The notes beneath the pieces were generated by a model. That model searched no databases and was not told the origin of the DNA. It saw only the letters and a program-made list of their open reading frames with translations. A program made the translations under genes and the position numbers. Of a DNA stretch of 29,822 nucleotides, positions 6,949-16,113 are shown one piece after another; the first letter of the stretch is position 1, and every line of letters starts with the position of its first letter. Where the stretch lies: the NCBI GenBank assembly GCA_052390035.1, contig JBQTHI010000139.1, forward strand, positions 1-29,822, written 5' to 3'. The DNA comes from JBQTHI01 sp052390035 (GTDB lineage Bacteria; Actinomycetota; Acidimicrobiia; Spongiisociales; ZC4RG35).

Positions 6949-9438
6949 TTGTTTGAGCGCTTCACCGATCGAGCCCGCCGAGTGGTGGTGCTGGCCCAGG
7001 AGGAGGCGCGAGGGCTCAACCACAGCTACATCGGCACCGAGCACATCCTGCTCGGGCTGCTCAACGAAGGCGAAGGGATCGCCGCCCGTGCTCTGGAAGG
7101 TATGGGAATAAGCCTCTCCGGGGTTAGAGAGCAGGTGGTGGAGATCATCGGTCAGGGTGCCCAGGCACCGAGTGGACACATCCCGTTTACCCCGCGGGCC
7201 AAGAAGGTGCTCGAGCTATCTCTTCGCGAGGCCCTGCAACTCGGCCACAACTACATCGGCACCGAGCACATCCTGCTCGGTCTGATCCGCGAAGGGGAGG
7301 GAGTGGCCGCCCAAGTCCTTCAAAAGCTCGGCGCCGAGCTGACCAAGGTCCGCCATTCGGTCATCCAGTTGCTCAACGGGTCGGGTGCCGGCGAGGAGCA
7401 GGCAGCCACCAGCAGCCACTCGTCTAGTCGGGAGTCGACCCCGTCAGGGTCGACGGTCCTCGACCAGTTCGGACGCAACCTCACCCAGATGGCCAGGGAG
7501 CGCAAGCTCGACCCGGTAATCGGGCGAATTCGGGAGATCGAGCGGGTGATGCAGATTCTTTCCCGCCGGACCAAAAACAACCCGGTGCTGATCGGGGAGC
7601 CGGGGGTCGGGAAGAGCGCCATCGTCGACGGCCTCGCCCAGCGGATCGTGGCCACTGAGGTTCCGGAGACCCTCCACACCCGCCAGATCTACACCCTCGA
7701 TTTGGGGGCGTTGGTGGCCGGATCACGCTATCGGGGCGATTTTGAGGAGCGGCTGAAGAAGGTTCTGAAGGAGATCCGCACCCGGGGCGACATCATCCTC
7801 TTCATCGATGAGATCCACACCCTGGTCGGCGCCGGGGCCGCGGAGGGAGCCATCGATGCCGCCTCGATCCTCAAGCCGATGCTGGCCCGTGGCGAGCTGC
7901 AGACCATCGGTGCCACCACCCTCGAGGAGTACCGCAAGTACCTCGAGAAGGATTCGGCCCTCGAGCGGAGATTCCAACCGGTCAAGGTGGACGAGCCGTC
8001 GGTCGCCGACACCATCGAGATCCTCAAGGGTCTGAAGGACCGATACGAGTCCCATCATTCGGTGCGGTTCACCGACGACGCCATCGTCTCGGCCGCCAAC
8101 TTGGCCGATCGCTACATTTCCGACCGCCATCTCCCCGACAAGGCCATCGATCTGATCGACGAGGCCGGTAGCCGGATGCGCATATACCGACCGGCCCGCG
8201 ATCCCGACCTGGCCGAAATCGACAAGAAGGTCTTCGACATCCGCCGCCAGAAGACCGATGCCGTCACCTCCCAGCAGTTCGAACGGGCCGCCCAGCTGCG
8301 CGATCAGGAGCGGACGCTGCTCGCCGACCGGGTCGGGAGGGAGCAGGATCTCAAGGAGACCGGAGGCGAAACCGGTTGGGTCATCGACGAGGAGGAGATC
8401 GCCGAAGTCCTCGCCCAGTGGACCGGCATCCCGGTGCATCGGCTGACCGAAGAAGAAACCGCCCGTCTGGTCCAGATGGAATCGGAACTGCACCGGCGCA
8501 TCGTCGGCCAGCACGACGCCATCGTGGCGGTCTCGAGGGCGATCAGACGGACCCGGGCGGGGCTGAAAGATCCCAAACGGCCCTCGGGCTCGTTCATCTT
8601 CCTGGGGCCCTCCGGGGTCGGCAAGACCGAGACGGCCAAGGCTTTGGCCGAGTTCTTGTTCGGTAACGAAGATGCCCTCATCCAGCTTGACATGCCCGAA
8701 TACATGGAGAAGCACACCGTCAGCCGGCTCGTTGGCTCTCCTCCCGGTTATGTCGGCTACGACGAGGGCGGCCAGCTGACCGAGGCAGTGCGGCGCAAGC
8801 CGTTCTCGGTGGTGCTTTTCGACGAAATCGAAAAGGCCCATCCGGACGTGTTCAACACCCTGCTCCAGATCCTGGAGGACGGGCGGCTGACCGATGCCCA
8901 GGGCCGGACGGTCGACTTCAAGAACACCGTCATCATCATGACCTCCAACCTCGGCACTCGCGACCTACGCAAGAAGTCGGTCGGCTTCCACATCGAAGGT
9001 GAGGACGTCACTTACGAAGCGATGAAGGAAAGGGTGACCGAGGAGCTCAAGCGCCATTTCCGTCCCGAGTTCATCAACCGGCTCGACGAGATCATCGTCT
9101 TCCACGAGCTGACCATCGACGAGATCAAGCTGATCGTCGATCTGATGCTGAAGAGAGTGCGGACCCAGCTGGCCAGTCAGGGCCTCGACCTGGTCCTCAC
9201 CGACGACGCCAAGGGCTTCCTCGGGAACAAGGGTTACGATCGGGAGATGGGTGCCCGGCCTTTGCGGCGGGCGATCCAGCGTCTGCTCGAAGACGCCTTG
9301 TCGGAGCGGGTGCTGCTCGGTCAGTTCAAGGCCGGTTCAACCGTGCTGGTGACCATCGAAGAAGGCGCCGACGAGCTCACCTTCGAATCGGTCGAGGCCG
9401 CCCCCGCCAGCCCGACGGCCGCCATGGCCGAGAACTGA
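6949..9438 (+). CDS. clpC: ClpC-type AAA+ unfoldase of the Clp protease
   Basis: This 829-residue HSP100 protein unfolds substrates and feeds them to ClpP in the cytoplasm. In order it has: two N-terminal Clp_N repeats (about residues 1-145, each with YIGTEHILLGL); AAA domain 1 with Walker A GEPGVGKS (216-223) and Walker B FIDEIHTLVG; a UVR-like coiled middle domain (QFERAAQLRDQERTLLADR) as in ClpC; AAA domain 2 with GPSGVGKT (553-560) and SPPGYVGYDEGGQLTEAVRR; and a VGF tripeptide at 678-680, the loop that docks into ClpP. The middle domain is the short ClpC type, not the long ClpB disaggregase type. TTG 6949 is supported by its ribosome site. clpP is not in the window. Transcription is divergent from the prenyl synthase gene, with a 118-nt shared region. 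Confidence 0.97.
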   Translation: MFERFTDRARRVVVLAQEEARGLNHSYIGTEHILLGLLNEGEGIAARALEGMGISLSGVREQVVEIIGQGAQAPSGHIPFTPRAKKVLELSLREALQLGHNYIGTEHILLGLIREGEGVAAQVLQKLGAELTKVRHSVIQLLNGSGAGEEQAATSSHSSSRESTPSGSTVLDQFGRNLTQMARERKLDPVIGRIREIERVMQILSRRTKNNPVLIGEPGVGKSAIVDGLAQRIVATEVPETLHTRQIYTLDLGALVAGSRYRGDFEERLKKVLKEIRTRGDIILFIDEIHTLVGAGAAEGAIDAASILKPMLARGELQTIGATTLEEYRKYLEKDSALERRFQPVKVDEPSVADTIEILKGLKDRYESHHSVRFTDDAIVSAANLADRYISDRHLPDKAIDLIDEAGSRMRIYRPARDPDLAEIDKKVFDIRRQKTDAVTSQQFERAAQLRDQERTLLADRVGREQDLKETGGETGWVIDEEEIAEVLAQWTGIPVHRLTEEETARLVQMESELHRRIVGQHDAIVAVSRAIRRTRAGLKDPKRPSGSFIFLGPSGVGKTETAKALAEFLFGNEDALIQLDMPEYMEKHTVSRLVGSPPGYVGYDEGGQLTEAVRRKPFSVVLFDEIEKAHPDVFNTLLQILEDGRLTDAQGRTVDFKNTVIIMTSNLGTRDLRKKSVGFHIEGEDVTYEAMKERVTEELKRHFRPEFINRLDEIIVFHELTIDEIKLIVDLMLKRVRTQLASQGLDLVLTDDAKGFLGNKGYDREMGARPLRRAIQRLLEDALSERVLLGQFKAGSTVLVTIEEGADELTFESVEAAPASPTAAMAEN

Positions 9439-9439
9439 G

Positions 9440-9674
9440 ACTCGGTCTCGACCGAGCCTCGTCGACCCTTTCACCTTCACCCTTCGGGACCTCGTTCACA
9501 AGATCGCCGGGAAGCCCGCTGCCCGGATACTGATCTTCACCGCCGGATCGGTGGTGACAGAGATCTTTCTGGGCCAATGTGATCGCCAAAGGCATCATCA
9601 CCATGGTGTCGATCCCCTGGATCTACCTCGTTCGTCCTCCCCGGCTTGCCCCGATGGAAACTGTCGACCGGTAA
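9440..9674 (+). pseudogene. frameshifted, 5'-truncated remnant of a membrane protein
   Basis: The 313-nt gap after clpC holds a coding-like stretch in two frames. Frame one gives RDLVHKIAGKPAARILIF and then TAGSVVTEIFL. After a one-base shift near 9570-9576, a second frame gives ANVIAKGIITMVSIPWIYLV followed by RPPRLAPMETVDR and TAA at 9672-9674. About three quarters of the codons in both parts end in G or C, and the joined peptide would have two hydrophobic segments. Removing one G from GGG would merge the frames. No normal start codon is present upstream in the first frame, so it appears to be the tail of a lost gene. I do not recognise the family. The last helix vaguely recalls VUT/YhhQ transporters, which I cannot confirm. 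A random open frame remains possible. Confidence 0.45.
9441..9456 (+). terminator. small hairpin just after clpC
   Basis: CTCGGT, loop CTCG, ACCGAG: a perfect 6-bp stem starting 3 nt after the clpC stop. No T run follows, so intrinsic termination is doubtful. Confidence 0.3.
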
Positions 9675-9696
9675 GGCCGGTCGCCGCCGGGGTCGC

Positions 9697-9702
9697 TATC
9701 CT
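9697..9702 (+). promoter_or_regulatory. candidate -10 box TATCCT for the nucleoside importer
   Basis: TATCCT fits TANNNT and predicts a start of transcription near 9709, just before the leader hairpin at 9712. No clear -35 is seen. Confidence 0.35.
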
Positions 9703-9711
9703 GCGGGGCTT

Positions 9712-9744
9712 GGCGGGTGCTTACCCGCCTTTCCCACGGAAGGA
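9712..9744 (+). promoter_or_regulatory. leader hairpin and ribosome-binding site of the importer lipoprotein
   Basis: GGCGGGT, loop GCTT, ACCCGCC form a perfect 7-bp stem (9712-9729), followed 10 nt later by AAGGA (9740-9744) and GTG 9752. If transcription starts near 9709 the hairpin is the very 5' end of the mRNA. It may stabilise the message or control access to the ribosome site. A short TTT follows, so read alone it could also be a weak terminator for upstream transcripts. Confidence 0.4.
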
Positions 9745-9751
9745 ATAGATA

Positions 9752-10909
9752 GTGAAACACAACATCCGCGTGCTGTCGCTCCTGGCGGCGGTGATGCTGG
9801 TGCTGGCCGCCTGTGCAGGCGGTCCCGCTGCGACTACCGCGGCGCCGACCACCGCCCCCCCGGTGGAGACCACCGAGGCACCCGAGGAAACGACGACGGT
9901 TCCCGGGGAGACCACTACAACAGGGGCCGCCGCCAATCCGGTGGCGGTGTGCCTGGTGACCGACCTCGCCGGCGTCGACGATCGCAGCTTCAACGCCAGC
10001 GCCTGGCAGGGCGTCCTCGATTCCGCCGCCGCCGGTTACGTCAGTGGCGATCCGATCCTCCTCGAGTCGGACGATCAGAGCGACTATCAGCCCAACATCG
10101 ACCAGTGCCTTTCACAAGGCGCCCAGCACATCGTCACGGTCGGCTTTGAGTTGGGTGAGGCCACGGCCAGCAACGCTGCTGCCAACGCCGATGTGAACTT
10201 TACGATCGTGGACTTCGGTTATGACCCGGACATCCCCAACGTCCGCGAGCTGGTCTACCAGACCGACGAGGCGGCTTTCGCCGGCGGGTACCTGGCGGCG
10301 GGGGTCAGCCAATCGGGCATCATCGGAACCTATGGCGGCCTGAACATTCCCACTGTTTCCATCTTCTTGGATGGTCTCACCCGAGGAGTGGCCCATTACA
10401 ACGAGATCAAGGGCACCGATGTCCGAGTCGTGGGCTGGGACGTTGATGCCCAGGACGGGAGCTTTACCGGCACCTTCGACCCGGCCGATCCGGCCGTGCG
10501 GGCGCTATGTGAAAGTATCCTCGACGAAGGGGCCGACATCATGTTGCCGGTGGGTGGGGCCATCAACCTGCCGTGCGGAACCGCCATCCTCGACCGCGGT
10601 CTCGACGCAGCCCTGATCGGCGTTGACGCCGACGCATTTAATGCGATGCCGGCCGAATATCAGGATTTGTGGCTCGTGACCATCGAGAAGGGCATTGCCA
10701 TCCAGGTGCAGCGCTCGATTGCCGAACACGCCGGTGGCATGTGGACCCCCGGTGGTGTCGTCGGCAATCTGGAGAACGACGCCGTCGGACTCTCCGAATA
10801 TCACAGCTGGGCCGACCGGGTCCCGGCCGAGTTGGACGCCGAAGTCCAGCAGATCCTCGCCGACATCAAGGCAGGTGCGCTCGACGCCAGCTTCTTCCAA
10901 GTCGGCTGA
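9752..10909 (+). CDS. BMP-family lipoprotein, substrate-binding protein of a nucleoside-type ABC importer
   Basis: This 385-residue extracytoplasmic binding protein has a lipoprotein signal peptide (hydrophobic 5-19, lipobox LAAC, lipid-bearing Cys21). A Thr/Pro/Glu-rich tether of about 40 residues follows, then the two-lobed BMP/PnrA fold: AVCLVTDLAGVDDRSFNASAW, later GAQHIVTVGFELGEATASNA, and DADAFNAMPAEYQDLWLVTIEK. BMP proteins of this kind bind purine nucleosides or related compounds. The exact ligand cannot be read here. The following ATPase and two permeases match the NupNOPQ/YufNOPQ layout. GTG 9752 is set by AAGGA 7 nt upstream and the signal peptide. A strong hairpin separates it from the ATPase gene, probably giving the binding protein more transcript than the rest. 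Confidence 0.9.
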   Translation: MKHNIRVLSLLAAVMLVLAACAGGPAATTAAPTTAPPVETTEAPEETTTVPGETTTTGAAANPVAVCLVTDLAGVDDRSFNASAWQGVLDSAAAGYVSGDPILLESDDQSDYQPNIDQCLSQGAQHIVTVGFELGEATASNAAANADVNFTIVDFGYDPDIPNVRELVYQTDEAAFAGGYLAAGVSQSGIIGTYGGLNIPTVSIFLDGLTRGVAHYNEIKGTDVRVVGWDVDAQDGSFTGTFDPADPAVRALCESILDEGADIMLPVGGAINLPCGTAILDRGLDAALIGVDADAFNAMPAEYQDLWLVTIEKGIAIQVQRSIAEHAGGMWTPGGVVGNLENDAVGLSEYHSWADRVPAELDAEVQQILADIKAGALDASFFQVG

Positions 10910-10927
10910 CCATCCCCGCTGACCGTA

Positions 10928-10965
10928 GAGAATGCCCCCGGCGCTCCGGCGCCGGGGGCATTCTC
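10928..10965 (+). terminator. strong 17-bp hairpin between binding protein and ATPase genes
   Basis: A perfect 17-bp stem (10928-10944 with 10949-10965) closes on the tetraloop TCCG. The arms start GAGAATGCCCCCGGCGC. The sequence after it is CTTCTAG, which is T-rich but not a full T tract. Lying inside an otherwise tight operon, it probably acts as a partial terminator or 3'-end stabiliser of the lipoprotein mRNA. Confidence 0.8.
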
Positions 10966-10981
10966 CTTCTAGTGTGACTCC

Positions 10982-12480
<1,499 letters not shown>

Positions 12481-12484
<4 letters not shown>

Positions 12485-13686
12485 TCGGCACCACCGCGCC
12501 CACCCGCTCCGAACCTCCCGGCGCCCCCTCGCCGGTAGGGAGGATCATCGGCCTCGGCGCCACTACCCGCCAGGCACTGCTCCTTCCCACCCTTGCCTTC
12601 ATTACCGCACTCGTGATCGGGGCGATCATCATTGCCTTCACCGACATCGAGGCCCTCCGTCTGTTCGGCACCGACCCGGGGGGGTCGATCGGCGTAATGA
12701 TGTCGGGGATATCCACCGCCTATCGGGCCCTCTTCCGGGGTGCGGTCGGATCGATCTATGCCATCTCCGAATCGCTTTTTGCCGCCACCTCGCTCACCCT
12801 GGCCAGCCTCGGCGTGGCTCTGGGCTTCCGTGCCGGCCTCTTCAACATCGGTGGTCTGGGCCAGATGATCATCGGCGCCATCTTCGCCGTGTGGGTCGGT
12901 CTCTACATGGCCCTGCCCGGCACTCTCCACATTCCACTGGCCTTGCTGGCCGGAGTGCTGGGGGGGATGATCTGGGGCGGTTTCGCCGGCCTCCTCAAGG
13001 CCCGCACCGGGGCGCACGAGGTGATCACCACCATCATGCTCAACTTCGTTGCCCTCTTCTTCATCCAATGGGTGCTCACCACCCGCCAGTTCCAGGACCC
13101 GGGACGTAACAATCCGGTTTCCGCCGTACTTCAACCGACCACCCATCTACCGAGACTGTTCGGCTCCAGCTATCGAGTGACCATCGCCTTTCTCGTTGCC
13201 TTGGCGATGGTGTTCGTGGTCCACTGGCTGCTGTTCCGTACATCGGTCGGATTCGAGTTCCGGGTGCTGGGTCTGAACCAGCAGGCCGGGCGTTATGCCG
13301 GGATGAGCGTGAGTCTGCTGGTCACCCTGGCGATGGCGTTGGCTGGTGGGCTGGCGGGAATGGCGGGCGCCAACCAGGTGATGGGCCTCGAGCCCTACAA
13401 GGCCAGCCCGGCGGTGGCCGGGTCGGTGGGCTTTGATGCGATCACGGTCGCCCTCCTCGGACGTTCCAATCCTGTGGGGGTGTTGTGGTCGGCCCTGCTG
13501 TTCGGGGCGTTGAAGGCGGGGGGTCGGGAGATGCAGGGCGCCGCCCAGATCCCCCTCGACCTGGTGGTCGTCCTCCAGGCCCTGATCGTCATGTTCGTGG
13601 CCGCCCCCGAACTTGTCCGGGCGGTCTACCGCCTGAAAGGCCGGGACGAACAAGGCGGCCAGATGACGAGGGGGTGGGGGGCATGA
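12481..13686 (+). CDS. nucleoside-type ABC importer permease 1 (NupP/YufP-like)
   Basis: This 401-residue inner-membrane permease belongs to the BPD_transp_2 superfamily, shared with LivH/LivM and RbsC. Hydrophobic helices fill it, and the family segment GLFNIGGLGQMIIGAIFAVW lies around residues 120-140. ARTGAHEVITTIMLNFVALF follows, a strongly conserved stretch in YufP-like proteins where the coupling helix is expected. GTG 12481 overlaps the ATPase stop in GTGA and gives a short polar N-terminus before the first helix. The open frame extends far upstream inside the ATPase gene, but that portion is not coding. With permease 2 it should form the heterodimeric channel. Confidence 0.93.
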
Positions 13687-14954
13687 CGGTGGTGGCTGTC
13701 GCCGAGCCGGTCAGGACGAGGGCCACGGCCGAGGTTCGGCGTTCGGTGGTCGTCGGGTTCGTGCTTCTGGCCCTGGCGTTGGTGGTGTTGTGGGTGTTCG
13801 GAGGGGGAATTGGTGAGGACCCCACCGCCACCTTCAACCTCAGCCTCCCCAACGATCGTTTCCAGGACCTCTCCTGGGCGGTCAATGCCCGTACGCTGGC
13901 GTGGGTTGCGGCCGCGGTTATGGCCGGGCTCGGCGCTCAGCGTCTGGCCAGATCAAGGCTGAAGTGGACCAACCCCGCCCTGGGACTCGGACTCCTGTTG
14001 TTCGTGCTGGCCTTCCTCTCGTGGGCGGCGGCGGGGTCGAGCTTCAGCATGGTGGGGATGCTGCGCTCGACCGTGATATCGGCGGTGGTGGTGACCCTGG
14101 GGGCATTGACCGGGATCATGTGCGAGCGGGTGGGGGTGATCAACATCGGGATCGAGGGCCAGCTCCTCACAGCCGCCTTCGCCGCCACCATCCTGTCGAG
14201 CGCCTTCGGCACGGTGGCCGGAGTGCTGGGGGCGATGGCGGCGGCGGCGTTGCTCGGCGCCTTGCTGGCCTGGCTGGCGATTCGATTCCGGGTCGATCAG
14301 ATCATCGCCGGGGTGGTGATCAACATCTTTGCCCTTGGCTTCACCTCTTTCATGGCGAGTCGGGTGTTGTCAGAGGCCCAGGACCTGAACGCCCCCGCTC
14401 GGGTGCCGGCGTGGCGGATTCCACTGCTCGCCGACATCCCGGTGATCGGCCCGATGTTCTTCGACCACACGTTTTTCGTCTATGGAATGTTGATCCTGGT
14501 GATCGGCCTTCACCTGGCGTTTTTCAAAACCCGGTGGGGCCTCCGGTCCCGGGCGGTGGGCGAACATCCCAAAGCCGCCGACACCCTGGGCATTGACGTA
14601 TACCGGGTGAGATACCGCAACGTGATCCTCGGGGGGATGATCGCCGGCTTCGGCGGAGCCTTCCTTGCCCTCTCCCAGATCTCGCGGTTTGAGGAGGACA
14701 TGACAGGTGGGATCGGCTTCATCGGCCTGGCGGCAATGATCTTCGGACGATGGCTCCCCTTCGGGGCCCTCGCCGCCGGGATGGTGTTCGGATTCTCGGG
14801 TGCCCTCGCCCAAAAGGTGGCCATCCTCGGAACGCCGATTCCGTCCGAATTTCTCTTGATGGTCCCCTATGTCGCCACGATCATCGTCGTCGCCGGTCTG
14901 GTCGGGCGGGCCCGGGCCCCCGCCGCCGACGGCCAGCCCTACATCAAGGTTTGA
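13683..14954 (+). CDS. nucleoside-type ABC importer permease 2 (NupQ/YufQ-like)
   Basis: This 423-residue polytopic membrane protein is of the same superfamily as the preceding gene. The diagnostic YufQ-type segments are MCERVGVINIGIEGQLLTAA, RFRVDQIIAGVVINIFALGF, GLRSRAVGEHPKAADTLGID and a GFIGLAAMIFGRW loop. The N-terminus carries extra helices before the conserved core, as is common in this subfamily. ATG 13683 overlaps the previous stop (ATGA). It is the last gene of the importer; the next gene is on the other strand and its stop lies only 9 nt away, so the two transcripts converge without a visible terminator. Confidence 0.92.
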   Translation: MTVVAVAEPVRTRATAEVRRSVVVGFVLLALALVVLWVFGGGIGEDPTATFNLSLPNDRFQDLSWAVNARTLAWVAAAVMAGLGAQRLARSRLKWTNPALGLGLLLFVLAFLSWAAAGSSFSMVGMLRSTVISAVVVTLGALTGIMCERVGVINIGIEGQLLTAAFAATILSSAFGTVAGVLGAMAAAALLGALLAWLAIRFRVDQIIAGVVINIFALGFTSFMASRVLSEAQDLNAPARVPAWRIPLLADIPVIGPMFFDHTFFVYGMLILVIGLHLAFFKTRWGLRSRAVGEHPKAADTLGIDVYRVRYRNVILGGMIAGFGGAFLALSQISRFEEDMTGGIGFIGLAAMIFGRWLPFGALAAGMVFGFSGALAQKVAILGTPIPSEFLLMVPYVATIIVVAGLVGRARAPAADGQPYIKV

Positions 14955-14963
14955 TCAAGGCTT

Positions 14964-15920
14964 TCAAGGGGTTGCCGAAGGGGCAGTGGTGTTGGTCGAG
15001 GTGTCGGGAGCCGGGTAACCGATCACGGTGATGCCTTCGATGGCCAGTTCGTCAAACGGCTCTTGATCCTCCACCACCTCAGCCGGGTAGACGCTCTGCA
15101 CCGTGATTCGAATCCAGTTGGCGCGGATGGCGGCGAATTCGAACGATTGCTCCCCGGGGGCGTTCTGTAGCTCTTGAGGCAAATTGAACGGGTTGGCTTC
15201 GGCTTCGATGGTTATCCCCTTCGCCCGGTAGTTTCGGCGGAATCGGACTTGGTCATCGAGGTTGGTCCACAGGATCCGCTCGACCATCATCGGTTGGGAG
15301 AAGGTGAGCTCGATGATGATCGACTTCTCGCCATCAGGAAGCTCGTTGTAATTCACCTGGAACGAACCCTCATTCGAGTCGATCAGGTTCGAGCAGGAGA
15401 AGTCGCCCCCGAGGCCCTCCGGAGTGCAGTTAGCCACGAGAATGTCGATCGGGGCAGGGTCGGCTATCTGCACGGCGAGGCTCGTTGTGCTTGCTCCGGC
15501 GGCGAGAGTGGTGGAGCTGACAACCCCTCCGCCGTCCCGGAAGAGGTTGATGAGGAGGGCGATCAGCACCACGCCCAGGGTCAGGCCGGCGATCGCCAGG
15601 ACCGCTCTGACTCCCGCCGGGCTCTGCACCGCCGGCCGGGGGGCAGTGGGCAAAGGTCCTTGGCGCAGCCGTGCCCCGCACTCCTCGCAGTGTCGGTTTC
15701 CCGGCGGGTTGGGGGCTCCGCAGGAGGGGCAGATGATCGGCTCACCACGGAGAGGCTCCTCGCGGGGAGGGGCCCCCTCCAGGTCAAACGTCTCGAACTC
15801 AGCGTCGTCATCGGATCGATGCCCGTCCCCGGCCAAAGGATCGATCCAACTGCCGCACGTCGGACAAAACTCCTCATCGATAACGGTGGCTCCGCAATTC
15901 TCACAAATGTGTCTTGCCAT
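14964..15920 (-). CDS. double zinc-ribbon membrane protein with a discoidin-like (NADase-type glycan-binding) outer domain
   Basis: The 318-residue protein has two zinc ribbons in the cytoplasmic N-terminus: Cys6, 9, 19, 22 (CENC...CPTC) and Cys64, 67, 78, 81 (CPSC...CEEC), joined by an acidic linker. One transmembrane helix follows at about 106-127. Then comes a Ser/Thr/Ala-rich stalk and an extracellular beta domain with the order NLIDSNEG, SIIIELTFSQPMMVERILW, RFRRNYRAKGITIE, QSFEFAAIRANWIRITVQSV and ELAIEGITVIGYP. That order matches the discoidin-like NADase-type glycan-binding domain. The ligand and role are unknown. ATG 15920 starts right at the first ribbon; ATG 15941 in frame would add seven residues. 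It is convergent with the importer operon and divergent from a tiny membrane protein. Confidence 0.75.
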   Translation of the reverse strand: MARHICENCGATVIDEEFCPTCGSWIDPLAGDGHRSDDDAEFETFDLEGAPPREEPLRGEPIICPSCGAPNPPGNRHCEECGARLRQGPLPTAPRPAVQSPAGVRAVLAIAGLTLGVVLIALLINLFRDGGGVVSSTTLAAGASTTSLAVQIADPAPIDILVANCTPEGLGGDFSCSNLIDSNEGSFQVNYNELPDGEKSIIIELTFSQPMMVERILWTNLDDQVRFRRNYRAKGITIEAEANPFNLPQELQNAPGEQSFEFAAIRANWIRITVQSVYPAEVVEDQEPFDELAIEGITVIGYPAPDTSTNTTAPSATP

Positions 15921-15930
15921 CCCGGGCCGG

Positions 15931-15936
15931 TATTGT
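15931..15936 (+). promoter_or_regulatory. candidate -10 box TATTGT before a 38-residue membrane protein
   Basis: TATTGT ends 9 nt before ATG 15946, close to the leaderless spacing seen at other genes here. It lies between the two divergent starts. Confidence 0.3.
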
Positions 15937-15945
15937 GGCATGGCG

Positions 15946-16062
15946 ATGGTTTATTCGGTGATCAGGCAGGCCGAGCCATGGACGGCTGGCTCCGTCATCG
16001 CTGGTGTCCTTCTGGCCGCCGGGGGCGCGTATCTGCTGTGGCGAGAGGCCAAGAAACCTTAA
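15946..16062 (+). CDS. predicted single-helix membrane microprotein
   Basis: This short frame, MVYSVIRQAEPWTAG followed by SVIAGVLLAAGGAYLLW and REAKKP, encodes 38 residues with one convincing transmembrane helix and a positively charged end, so the C-terminus is probably inside. I do not recognise a family. Support comes from the clean hydrophobic profile, the TAA stop and a TATTGT box at leaderless distance. ATG 15940 would add two residues, and that codon overlaps on the opposite strand with an alternative start of the zinc-ribbon gene. Nothing is seen in the 51 nt that follow except the radA -10. It may be spurious. Confidence 0.4.
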   Translation: MVYSVIRQAEPWTAGSVIAGVLLAAGGAYLLWREAKKP

Positions 16063-16100
16063 GCACTCCAGGATCTCCGATTCCTGTCCCACCCACTCGG

Positions 16101-16106
16101 TACGTT
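16101..16106 (+). promoter_or_regulatory. candidate -10 box TACGTT, leaderless start of radA
   Basis: TACGTT is followed by 7 nt and GTG 16114, which has no ribosome-binding site. Transcription would begin at or next to the start codon. Confidence 0.45.
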
Positions 16107-16113
16107 CCAGACC

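Noticed and set aside
7723..8841. Minus-strand open frame of 372 residues opposite clpC.
   Set aside because: Antisense of AAA+ domains with no independent support.
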